Below, one piece after another: positions 14,353 through 22,550 of a stretch of DNA of 64,000 nucleotides; position 1 is the first letter of the stretch; each line of letters starts with the position of its first letter. Source of the DNA: CAYNSX01 sp964400165 (GTDB lineage: Bacteria > Armatimonadota > Hebobacteria > CAYNSX01); NCBI GenBank assembly GCA_964400165.1, contig CAYNSX010000003.1:1-64000 (forward strand), given 5' to 3'. The notes under the pieces were generated by a model. It was not told the origin of the DNA. It saw only the letters and a program-made list of their open reading frames with translations, and searched no databases. A program made the position numbers and the translations under genes.

Positions 14353-16155
14353 TTACAGCGCGCCAGCAGCAATTTTGGGATTTGCCCACTTGAACCGGGG
14401 CAAGGGATACCGATAGGTCTCGTCCAGTTGTGGGACGCCGTTCGCATCAAAGATGGTCAGGCGAAGTCGGTCGCGAGCCTCAGGCAGCAACACCAGGCCA
14501 ATTCCGACAAGGTTTGCCCGACGCGCCACTTCGTCAGGAGCCGACTGAAAACGCGTGTCAATCGGCTTGAGACGCTTCGGCGCGCCCTTGGACCCAGCAG
14601 CAAACACCCCGTCCGCGTCGTATTCCGCTTCATACAACAGCAGGGACGATGCGCCTTCGCCCACGACGCCAAACACGTCGTCCGGCAACCCTACCTCCGG
14701 GTCAAACCGTCCATGTTCCAACCAGAAGAGAAATACTGGGCCAGCACCGGGTGGCTCCCCGTCAACACGAGTGGGCTTGCACCCCCCAAAGTGAATCCCG
14801 CCGGACTCTTGGAGGATGATGGGGCCGGAATGCCCGATACCCCGCTTCTCGTCATCATCCCACTCCCAAAAGTGGGCAAGTCCGGCGTCTCCCCACGGCA
14901 GTTCCGGCAACTGCCATGTGCGGTCCCATTGATAGATGGTTCCTGTGCGCTTTCCGATCATGACGCTGTCGGCGAGGCGCCCATCTAGGAAGTGCGACAG
15001 TGCGCGCAGATCTTCGCCACCGCCCTGGTCGGTTGATCCCTGCATGCCAAGATTCTCCGACCAGAACTCCATTCCAGGCAGATCGTGCTCATTCACACTG
15101 CCGAGCGTGGCTCTGCCGGTCGACTCGTCCAACATTACCGACCGAAAGATTCGAATCTCACCGGCATCCCGCTCGCGGGCAATGTCTCGTTGCCGAGCTT
15201 CACCCGCGGGGTCCAAGGAATCGACCAACTCCGGTGTCCCGGGCGGGACTTCCGCGCGGAGTGCATCTAGTTCTTCTGACGAGAATTGCAGCCAACGGCT
15301 TTGCCGCAACTGTCCTGCATCAGAGTACTCACCCACCCAGACTGTCGAGTCGCCGTAGAGCTGCACCAGATACACGGTCCGCAGCGCAGAGGACGCAAAC
15401 CAGTCTCCCACAGGAATCGAATTGGTGCCGGAACGCAGGAACTCGCCAGAGACTCTCCTCGGGACCTTCAGTCCAGGGATGTCGTTCGACGCGAACGCGA
15501 CGCCGCGCGCGTCGAACGTTGCACTCGCAAAGCCGTAGTACTCGTCCACCGCAGGAACGGCCACGAGGATCGTCAGACTGGCAGCTCGAGTTCCTGCAAC
15601 CTGACTCGGCGGCGGGATTATGTTGCCGATGGCGCCCAGCGCTCCATCATTCTGTGTCCCAATCTGCACCCACGCCTCCGTGCGTCGAATGGGGTCGAAC
15701 CACTCCGTGAGGCAGAGTTCCTCGCCACCAGGGGCGGAAAGGGAACGAAAGCGCACCCACGAGAAGATGGAAGTCGCACTCGTTGCGTCGACCGAACCTA
15801 CCGTCACATCACTCGTTACGCGCCCGTCTGCCACTCGGCGAAATCCTTCCTGACTTGGCAGTCCTGGGAATGGCTGGTAACGGTAGTGGTACCAAAAAAT
15901 GCCGGTCGCGGGTCGCTGTGCGAATGGATCCTCAAAGCTAATTCGGCGATCATGGGAAGCGACAGAAGCCTTCGCAAAGTATTGCCGCAGGTCTTCCGTC
16001 TGGCCGACCCCAATTGGCGGCTCGGCTGCTCCGCCGACCGGGAAAAGTGTGCTCTGTCCCCCGCTGGTGCTGCAGCCAAGCACGATAACAGCGCCGACTG
16101 GGACGAAGCGCCATTGCTTCCGCAGGCAACACGGCTGAAATTGCTTGACCCTCAT
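14353..16155 (-). CDS. Predicted lipoprotein of unknown function
   Basis: A protein of about 600 aa. The N terminus has a charged start, a hydrophobic stretch and the lipobox-like VLGC, so it is probably a lipoprotein anchored by that Cys. The rest is a soluble, mostly beta-type sequence rich in Trp and Asp with no motif I recognise. A GGAG ribosome site 6 bases before the ATG at 16155 and a -10 TATAGT support this start. Upstream in-frame residues are rejected. Two stretches counted (14941-15000 and 15541-15600) are 62-63% G+C, slightly below the neighbours. Possible transfer is only a suggestion. Confidence 0.7.
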   Translation of the reverse strand: MRVKQFQPCCLRKQWRFVPVGAVIVLGCSTSGGQSTLFPVGGAAEPPIGVGQTEDLRQYFAKASVASHDRRISFEDPFAQRPATGIFWYHYRYQPFPGLPSQEGFRRVADGRVTSDVTVGSVDATSATSIFSWVRFRSLSAPGGEELCLTEWFDPIRRTEAWVQIGTQNDGALGAIGNIIPPPSQVAGTRAASLTILVAVPAVDEYYGFASATFDARGVAFASNDIPGLKVPRRVSGEFLRSGTNSIPVGDWFASSALRTVYLVQLYGDSTVWVGEYSDAGQLRQSRWLQFSSEELDALRAEVPPGTPELVDSLDPAGEARQRDIARERDAGEIRIFRSVMLDESTGRATLGSVNEHDLPGMEFWSENLGMQGSTDQGGGEDLRALSHFLDGRLADSVMIGKRTGTIYQWDRTWQLPELPWGDAGLAHFWEWDDDEKRGIGHSGPIILQESGGIHFGGCKPTRVDGEPPGAGPVFLFWLEHGRFDPEVGLPDDVFGVVGEGASSLLLYEAEYDADGVFAAGSKGAPKRLKPIDTRFQSAPDEVARRANLVGIGLVLLPEARDRLRLTIFDANGVPQLDETYRYPLPRFKWANPKIAAGAL

Positions 16156-16171
16156 AGAAATCTCCACGGCC

Positions 16172-16177
16172 ACTATA
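16172..16177 (-). promoter_or_regulatory. -10 element (TATAGT) for the lipoprotein gene
   Basis: TATAGT lies 16 bases before the ATG at 16155, leaving room for a short leader with the GGAG ribosome site. The -35 region (GTCGCC at a 17-base spacing) is poor. Confidence 0.5.
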
Positions 16178-16294
16178 CTCCGACATGAGGCGGGGGCGAC
16201 TTGCGCTTGTGTCCCGCGCAGCAAGGGATTTCCCCGCGGCGTCGAATGAAGAGGCGACGCCCCGCCGACGGGGCGACGCCCTGGGAGGGTGGTC

Positions 16295-18142
16295 ATGCGT
16301 CGTGTTATCGCCTTGCTGGTCTTCGCCGTCGTTGCGCGGGTGGTGGTCGCCGCGCCGGCGCCGAACCCGTTCATCTACACCGTGCGCCCGCTGGCGCCGA
16401 ACACGCACCTGTTGAGTGTCACCATCGAGGTGCCCGATGTGCGTGGCGACACGCTCGAATTCGCCATGCCGGCGTGGACGCCCGGCGCGTATGACATTCA
16501 GGATTTCGGCCGCAATGTCGAGGGCTTCGCCGCGTATGACGGCCGCGGACACACCATCCCCTCCCGGCGTCTCGACAAGCAGACTTGGCGCGTCTGGTCG
16601 CGCGGCGTGGACAAAGTCGTCGCCACCTACCGGGTGTATGTGAACCAGATGGGCATCATCACCAGTCAGTACAACGATGTGCACTGCTGGATCAACGGCG
16701 CGTCGGTATACCTGTATGTCGTCGGCCAGGTGCTGCACCCGATCGAATTGCGTCTTGAAGGGTTCCCGCCGGCCTGGCGGACCTCGACCGCGCTCGACCC
16801 CGGGCCCGGCGCGTGGAAGTTCACCGCGCCCGATTACGACTACCTGGTGGACTGCCCGATCGACATTGCGAACCACACCACGATGCAGTTCGTCGCCGAC
16901 GGCAAGCAGCACTATATCGTCACGCACTCCGACGCGAAGTATGACCCCGCCGAACTGACGAACTTGATCAAGCGCATCGTGGACCAGCAGATTGCCCTCT
17001 TCGGCAGCGCCCCGTATCCCCGCTATGTCTTTTTCATCCATGTCGGCGGCGGGGGTGGCGGCCTCGAGCACCTCTCCTCCACCGCGCTGGGCACCAATCC
17101 CGAATTCGCGCGCACGGAGGAGACCCGGCGGCGCTTCGGCGGGCTGGTGTCGCACGAGTTCTTCCACCTGTGGAATGTGAAGCGCATCCGGCCGCTGCCC
17201 CTGGGCCCGTTCGACTACTCGCGTGAAGTCTACACGCAGTACCTGTGGGAGAGCGAGGGCTGGACGAGTTACTTTGGCGACATCTCGCTGCGCCGCGCCG
17301 GCATCACCAGCAAGCAGCAGTATTACGAGGCGATGGCGCGGCTGATGCAGTCGTACGACGAGAACCCGGCGGCGAAGACCGTCTCGGCCGCCGACGCCTC
17401 GATGATGACTTGGGTGAACCCGGACAAACCGTTCTCGTCCATCTCGTATTACGGCAAGGGGCAACTGCTGGCGTTCTGCCTCGACCTCGAAATGCGCGGG
17501 CGGACACAAAACGCCAAGTCGCTCGACGACCTGATGCGCTACCTCTACGCCGAATACGCGGCGAAGGGTGTCGGCTATCCCGACGGCGCCGTGCAGAAAG
17601 CGGCGGAAGTGCTGACCGGCACCAGCTTCCAGGACTTCTTCGATACCTATGTCTTCGCGCCGACGCGCCCGCCGTATGACGACTTCCTCAAGCATGCCGG
17701 CCTGCGCCTCGACATCCGTTCGTCGGAGACCGGGCCGACGCTCGGCATTCGCACCGGCGCCGGTGGCGGCGGGGGTGGTGGATTCGCGGCAGCGGCCGCG
17801 GCGGCGGCCGCAGCCGCAACAGCAGCGGCGAGCGTGGACTTGGTGACAGTGCAGTCGTGCCTGCCAGGCGGCGCCGGCGACAAGGCCGGCCTCGACCAGG
17901 GCGACATTCTGGTGGCGATGGATGGCCGGCGGCTGCGCGCCTCGACGCTTGACCAGACGCTGCGCGACTACTTCGCCGCCGGGCAGGAAGTGACGCTGAC
18001 GGTGCTGCGCGGCGACCGCCTGCTGTCCGTGAAGGCGACGCTGGACGCCAACAAGGCGTCGCAGTACGCGCTCGTGGAGATCGAGAGCCCGACCGAGTTG
18101 CAGGTGCGCATCCGCGACACTTACCTCGGCATCGCGCAGTAA
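16295..18142 (+). CDS. Secreted M61-family (glycyl aminopeptidase-like) metalloprotease with PDZ domain
   Basis: A 615-aa exported protein with a signal peptide at residues 1-20 (ALLVFAVVARVVVAAP). The zinc site HEFFH starts at residue 287 and is followed by WNVKRIRP and WESEGWTSYF, which supplies the third ligand Glu. This is the M61 arrangement. A PDZ domain at about 515-600 (AGLDQGDILVAMDG) would bind substrate or partners. The domains are separated by an unusual run of Gly and then Ala at about 488-515. A GGGAGGG ribosome site lies 5 bases before the ATG. The gene converges with the threonine synthase homologue, with a 10-base gap. Confidence 0.9.
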   Translation: MRRVIALLVFAVVARVVVAAPAPNPFIYTVRPLAPNTHLLSVTIEVPDVRGDTLEFAMPAWTPGAYDIQDFGRNVEGFAAYDGRGHTIPSRRLDKQTWRVWSRGVDKVVATYRVYVNQMGIITSQYNDVHCWINGASVYLYVVGQVLHPIELRLEGFPPAWRTSTALDPGPGAWKFTAPDYDYLVDCPIDIANHTTMQFVADGKQHYIVTHSDAKYDPAELTNLIKRIVDQQIALFGSAPYPRYVFFIHVGGGGGGLEHLSSTALGTNPEFARTEETRRRFGGLVSHEFFHLWNVKRIRPLPLGPFDYSREVYTQYLWESEGWTSYFGDISLRRAGITSKQQYYEAMARLMQSYDENPAAKTVSAADASMMTWVNPDKPFSSISYYGKGQLLAFCLDLEMRGRTQNAKSLDDLMRYLYAEYAAKGVGYPDGAVQKAAEVLTGTSFQDFFDTYVFAPTRPPYDDFLKHAGLRLDIRSSETGPTLGIRTGAGGGGGGGFAAAAAAAAAAATAAASVDLVTVQSCLPGGAGDKAGLDQGDILVAMDGRRLRASTLDQTLRDYFAAGQEVTLTVLRGDRLLSVKATLDANKASQYALVEIESPTELQVRIRDTYLGIAQ

Positions 18143-18152
18143 CGACGACGCG

Positions 18153-19298
18153 CTAGGCGAACAGTTCCGGGTGCTTTAGCCCGGTGCCCGTGTTGAGCAG
18201 CACGACCGAGGCATCGGCGCCGACCCAGCCGTTAGCCCGCAGGGCGCGCAGCGCCGCCAGCGTCGCGGCGCCTTCCGGGCAGACCAGCAGCCCTTCGCTC
18301 GCGGCGAGGTCGCGGGCGGCGGTGCGGATGTCGTCATCGGCGACGGCGATGGCCGTGCCATTCGACTCGCGCAGGATGCGCAAGAGCAGGAAATCGCCGG
18401 CGCTGCGCGGGACGCGCAGGCCGGGCGCGATGGTGTCCGGCTGTTCTACCGCTATGCACTCGCTTGCGCCCGCCTCGAAGGCACGCACCAGCGGCGCGCA
18501 CCCGACCGGCTGCACCGCCACCATCCGCGGCGGCACATCGCTCACCCACCCGGCCGCGCGCAGTTCCTCGAACGCCTTCCACAGTCCGATCAGTCCGGTG
18601 CCCCCACCAGTGGGATAGATGATGACATCGGGCACCTGCCAGCCGAGTTGCTCGGCCAGTTCCAGGCCCATCGTCTTCTTGCCCTCGACGCGGTAGGGCT
18701 CCAGCAGCGTGGACAAGCCGAACCACTTCTCTGCCGCGGCGCCCTCGCGGGTCTTGGCGCCGCCGTCGGGCAGCGAGGCGCACTCGCGGATCTCCGCGCC
18801 CGCGGCGCGGGCTTCTGCGATGGTGACAGCAGGCACATCGGGCGGGAAGAACACCGTTGCCGGCAGCCCGGCGCGACGGGCATACGCGGCGAGCGCGGCG
18901 CCGGCGTTCCCCGCCGACGGCGCGGCCAGCGCCCGGGCGCCCAGCCGCTTTGCCATGTTCACCGCCATTGCCATCCCGCGCGCCTTGAAGGTGCCGGTTG
19001 GCAAGCGGCCTTCGTCCTTCAACCACAGCGAGTCCATGCCGAGCGTCCGACCGAGCGTGGGCAGAAGAATCAGCGGCGTCATCATCTCGCCGAGCGTGAC
19101 GGGGCCGCCCGGCATCGGCGGCAGGTACTCGCCATAGCGCCACATCGTCGGCGCACGGTCGCGCAGCGCGTCACTGTCAAATGGCGCGTCCTCCAGGTCA
19201 TAGCGCGCCAGCAGCATCTTCCCGCACGCCGGGCAGACATTGATGAGTTGCCGCCACTCGGCACGCGCGCCGCAGGCAGCGCATTCGAGGTGGGTCAT
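18153..19298 (-). CDS. thrC: Threonine synthase homologue with N-terminal zinc ribbon
   Basis: A 381-aa PLP-dependent fold II enzyme. Threonine synthase makes threonine from O-phosphohomoserine. The PLP Lys is in PTGTFKARGM, the phosphate loop in the PTGGGTG segment, and the neighbouring SAGNAGAALAAY binds the cofactor. Residues 6-25 form a zinc ribbon (CAACG, CPACG), found in many bacterial threonine synthases of this class. I choose the ATG at 19298, just before the ribbon; the longer frame to 19643 overlaps the opposite gene. Related diaminopropionate or cysteate-type synthases are the alternative. Confidence 0.85.
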   Translation of the reverse strand: MTHLECAACGARAEWRQLINVCPACGKMLLARYDLEDAPFDSDALRDRAPTMWRYGEYLPPMPGGPVTLGEMMTPLILLPTLGRTLGMDSLWLKDEGRLPTGTFKARGMAMAVNMAKRLGARALAAPSAGNAGAALAAYARRAGLPATVFFPPDVPAVTIAEARAAGAEIRECASLPDGGAKTREGAAAEKWFGLSTLLEPYRVEGKKTMGLELAEQLGWQVPDVIIYPTGGGTGLIGLWKAFEELRAAGWVSDVPPRMVAVQPVGCAPLVRAFEAGASECIAVEQPDTIAPGLRVPRSAGDFLLLRILRESNGTAIAVADDDIRTAARDLAASEGLLVCPEGAATLAALRALRANGWVGADASVVLLNTGTGLKHPELFA

Positions 19299-19395
19299 TC
19301 GGCTGTCGGCAGGCACGGTCTTTCCGACTACGCCGCGCCCGATGCCGGTTCCTGTGTGAGCAGGAGCGGCGCGCCCGTCGCCGAACCCGAAGAGT

Positions 19396-22050
19396 ATGCC
19401 CCGGCGTCTCGCATTCGGTGCGCTGCTGCTCGTCTGCGCGGTCTCCGCGCTGCCCGCCCGCGCCGACGAGACGCCGTCCCGGCCCGAGGGCATCGTGACG
19501 CTCCCCGACGGGCGCATCCTGGTCTCCGACACCGGGCACGACCGCCTGCTGATGTACGACGCGGTCTTCGCCAATCCCCGCGAGTTCACATTCCCCGGCC
19601 TGTCGGTGAAGGACCCCGCCGGACTGTCGCTCGCCGGCGACACCGTGCTGCTCGCCGATCGCGGTAATCACCGCATCCTGCGCATCAACCCGAACAAGCG
19701 CACGGTCGAGGTTTTGGGCGAATCGGATCTGACTACACCGTCCAAGGCGCTGGCGCTTCCCAGCGGTGACATCATCGTCAGTGACACCGCGAAGGGCGAG
19801 TTCGTCGTATTCAATTCCAAAGGGAAGTGGCTGATCTTCGGCGGCAAGGGGGACCGACCGGGTCTCTTCATTGACCCTCGCGGGATGGCGGTCGTGGGGG
19901 ATTTGCTCTTCGTCGCCGATTCCGGCAACGGTCGGATACAGGCATTCCGCATTGCTCCCATTCGCGACATCGCGCTCGTAACGGAGCGCACCATCGGCGA
20001 CTTGAACGACCCGCGCGATGTCGTGGCGGTCGGCGACCGCCTCGCTGTGCTCGACAGCGGGAATGGGCGCATCCGCCTCTACTCGGCGACTGGCGACCTC
20101 ATCACCGAAACGACGCTGCCGGTCCTCGATGCGCTGCGCAATCCGTCAGCAATTGCCATCGGGGCGCGCGATACGCTGCTCATCGCCGACACCGGCAACG
20201 ACCGCCTGCTGCAACTCCCGGCGACCCTCGAAGTGCCGGCGCGGCCCGCGGTGCTCGAAGTCCACGACACCGGCGCACACATCCGCTGGGACAGCCCCCG
20301 TGCCGGCAAGGCGGAACTTCGCCATCACCTCGCCGACGCCGGCACCCCCTATCCGACCGACAGCGAGGACGATGTGCCCGTCTCCAGCGGCGGGCAGAGG
20401 CACGAAGTCACCATCAACGGCCTCGAGCCGGGCACGCGCTACCTGTTCCGCGTCACCTTTCCGGGACTGACGGTCGTGCCGGGGCCGGCGCGCTCGCGGC
20501 TCTACGCGTTCACGACACTGCCGGTGCCGCGGCTGAAAACCTTTGTCCGCCTGCCGGTGGCGGTGCTGGTGTATCTGAATGTCGTGAACACGAGCAGCGT
20601 CACGCCCGACGCGCCGCCGCAGCCCCTCGAAGGCGACCCGCGCTTGCAGTACTACAAAGACCAGGTCGCCCGCGGCGTCTTTTTCTATTGGCTCAATTCA
20701 CGGATGAACCTGTGGCTCGATTGCGAGTTCTTCGTCGTCCCGGAGAAGCGCGAGGTGCCCGATTCCGAATTCGTGTACTGGCCCCTGCCTTTTGACTCGG
20801 ACTGGGACAAGGCGCTCGCCGCAAAGGGAAAGAAGCGCGGCGATTACGCGATGCTGGTGGAAATCGTCGGCGAGCGCCGCTGGAACAAAGACACCAAGCA
20901 GTACACCTACAAGACGACGGGCGGGGGCACTTGGGGCATCGACTTCCCGGCGCCCGGCGACCCGGCGCGCTCACGCTTCGGCGGCGGCGGCGACACGGCC
21001 TGGCTCTTCACGCACGAGACGCACCACGCCGTCGATTCCATCTTCGAGCACAGCGGCTACGAGGAGTACTTGTTCAATCACCCGTCGCCGAGCATCGACT
21101 CGGCGCGCAAAACGGGCGAGCACTGGGATTGCAACGCCTACATCCTGCGCCACTGGAGCGCGCGGCAGTACCAGTCCTGCGCGTACGGCGACATTCAGAC
21201 CGTGGTGGACGGCGACCAGGACGGCATCCCCGATGACGAGAACTGGCTGCCGCTCGACGAGGCGCGCTTCGGCTCGACGCCGCTCGCCGTCGAGAGTTGT
21301 GGTTGCGGGATGAGTGACATGGAGGCGGCGCTCACGCGCATTTGGGTGAATGACACGCTGCCGGCGCCGCCGGATGTGCACGCCCGCTACCTCGACCCAG
21401 ACCCGATGAACCCCGACATGGACGGCGACGGCCTGCCGAACGCGCTCGACCCCTACCCGCTGTACGCCGCCAACACGCGCATTCGTCGCGTGACACCGGG
21501 CATCGACGGACACATCAGCGGGGGCGAGTGGGAGGCGTGGCACACGGTCGCGGGCGCCGACGCGGCGGCGGGCTTCGATGCGAAAGTGTACGCGCATTGG
21601 GACGCGGACGCCCTCTACTTCGCCTTTGATCTCTCCCGCCCGATCGCGCAACTGTACGCGCAGATGGACGCCGGCGACGACGGCTGGTATGTGGGCGGCG
21701 ACAACTATTACATTCCCATCCGCATCGCCGACGGCAAGGCGGCGCTCGACGCCGCCGGCCTGCATATCGTGGATGCCTCCGACCCCGACCAATGGCCGCA
21801 CGATGTCCGTGAAAAACTCGGCCCAGCCGAGTTCACTGTCGCCGGCAGCGCGGCCGGACCGCGCTATCACATCGAAGTGCGCATCCCGCGCCAAGACAAC
21901 ACAGGGCTGACTTTGCACCCGGGACAGCGGGTCGGCGTCGGCTTCTATTTCCTGGTGCACGAGCCGGATGGATGGATTTCCGCTTTCGAGCCGTATGCAT
22001 TGTTCGAGATGGAACTGGTCGCCGAGCGCTGGAAGGGACTTCCCCGATGA
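19396..22050 (+). CDS. Secreted multidomain protein: NHL propeller, FN3, HEXXH domain, Ca-binding repeats, CBM9-like domain
   Basis: An 884-aa protein with a signal peptide (residues 1-23, ending PARA). Residues 30-285 hold about five NHL-type repeats (ILVSDTGHDRLLMYD, LLFVADSGNGRIQAF, LLIADTGNDRLLQLP), probably a beta-propeller. A fibronectin III-like segment follows (GLEPGTRYLFRVTF). Residues 540-544 are HETHH, which fits a zinc-protease HEXXH. Asp-rich motifs DGDQDGIPDDE and DPDMNP-like DMDGDGLPNALDP resemble thrombospondin type 3 calcium loops. The C terminus (after IDGHISGGEWEAW) is like a CBM9/DOMON-type sugar-binding domain. The combination is not one I know, so the function is open. 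Confidence 0.75.
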   Translation: MPRRLAFGALLLVCAVSALPARADETPSRPEGIVTLPDGRILVSDTGHDRLLMYDAVFANPREFTFPGLSVKDPAGLSLAGDTVLLADRGNHRILRINPNKRTVEVLGESDLTTPSKALALPSGDIIVSDTAKGEFVVFNSKGKWLIFGGKGDRPGLFIDPRGMAVVGDLLFVADSGNGRIQAFRIAPIRDIALVTERTIGDLNDPRDVVAVGDRLAVLDSGNGRIRLYSATGDLITETTLPVLDALRNPSAIAIGARDTLLIADTGNDRLLQLPATLEVPARPAVLEVHDTGAHIRWDSPRAGKAELRHHLADAGTPYPTDSEDDVPVSSGGQRHEVTINGLEPGTRYLFRVTFPGLTVVPGPARSRLYAFTTLPVPRLKTFVRLPVAVLVYLNVVNTSSVTPDAPPQPLEGDPRLQYYKDQVARGVFFYWLNSRMNLWLDCEFFVVPEKREVPDSEFVYWPLPFDSDWDKALAAKGKKRGDYAMLVEIVGERRWNKDTKQYTYKTTGGGTWGIDFPAPGDPARSRFGGGGDTAWLFTHETHHAVDSIFEHSGYEEYLFNHPSPSIDSARKTGEHWDCNAYILRHWSARQYQSCAYGDIQTVVDGDQDGIPDDENWLPLDEARFGSTPLAVESCGCGMSDMEAALTRIWVNDTLPAPPDVHARYLDPDPMNPDMDGDGLPNALDPYPLYAANTRIRRVTPGIDGHISGGEWEAWHTVAGADAAAGFDAKVYAHWDADALYFAFDLSRPIAQLYAQMDAGDDGWYVGGDNYYIPIRIADGKAALDAAGLHIVDASDPDQWPHDVREKLGPAEFTVAGSAAGPRYHIEVRIPRQDNTGLTLHPGQRVGVGFYFLVHEPDGWISAFEPYALFEMELVAERWKGLPR

Positions 22051-22550
22051 GCATCTTCGGCCCCGATCCAGTAACCATCACGCTGCGCATCAACGGGCGC
22101 GAGCAGCACGTCGCCGCCGGTCCGACGACCTCGCTCCTCTCGGTGCTGCGCGACCAGTTGCTGCTGACCGGCGCCAAGGAGGCCTGCGGACAGGGTGAGT
22201 GTGGCGCCTGCACGGTGCTGGTGGACGGCAAGGCCGTGTATGCGTGTCTGCTCTTCGCATTGCAGGCGCAGGGTCGTGCAATCACGACGGTGGAGGGCTT
22301 GAGCACGAACGGCACGCTGCACCCGGTGCAGCAGGCGTTCATCGAAGAGGACGCGCTGCAGTGCGGCTTCTGCATCCCCGGGCAAGTGGTGTCGGCGGTG
22401 GCGCTGTTGCAAGAGAACCCGGCACCGACGCTGGATGAGATCAAGTCGGCGCTGACCGGCAACATTTGCCGGTGCAGCGCCTATCCGCACATCTTCACCG
22501 CAGTGCAGACCGCGGCGGCACGGATGCGAGAGGGAAAGCGCAATGGCTGA
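22047..22550 (+). CDS. Molybdenum hydroxylase small [2Fe-2S] subunit (CoxS/XdhC-type)
   Basis: A 167-aa electron-transfer subunit of a xanthine dehydrogenase/CO dehydrogenase-family enzyme. The plant-type [2Fe-2S] ligands are C47, C52, C55 and C67. The second cluster, nearer the molybdenum, uses C106, C109, C141 and C143 (CGFC ... CRC). The ATG at 22047 overlaps the stop of the upstream gene by 4 bases. An upstream frame to 21972 is ignored. It is followed by the large and FAD subunits with overlapping ends. Confidence 0.94.
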   Translation: MSIFGPDPVTITLRINGREQHVAAGPTTSLLSVLRDQLLLTGAKEACGQGECGACTVLVDGKAVYACLLFALQAQGRAITTVEGLSTNGTLHPVQQAFIEEDALQCGFCIPGQVVSAVALLQENPAPTLDEIKSALTGNICRCSAYPHIFTAVQTAAARMREGKRNG

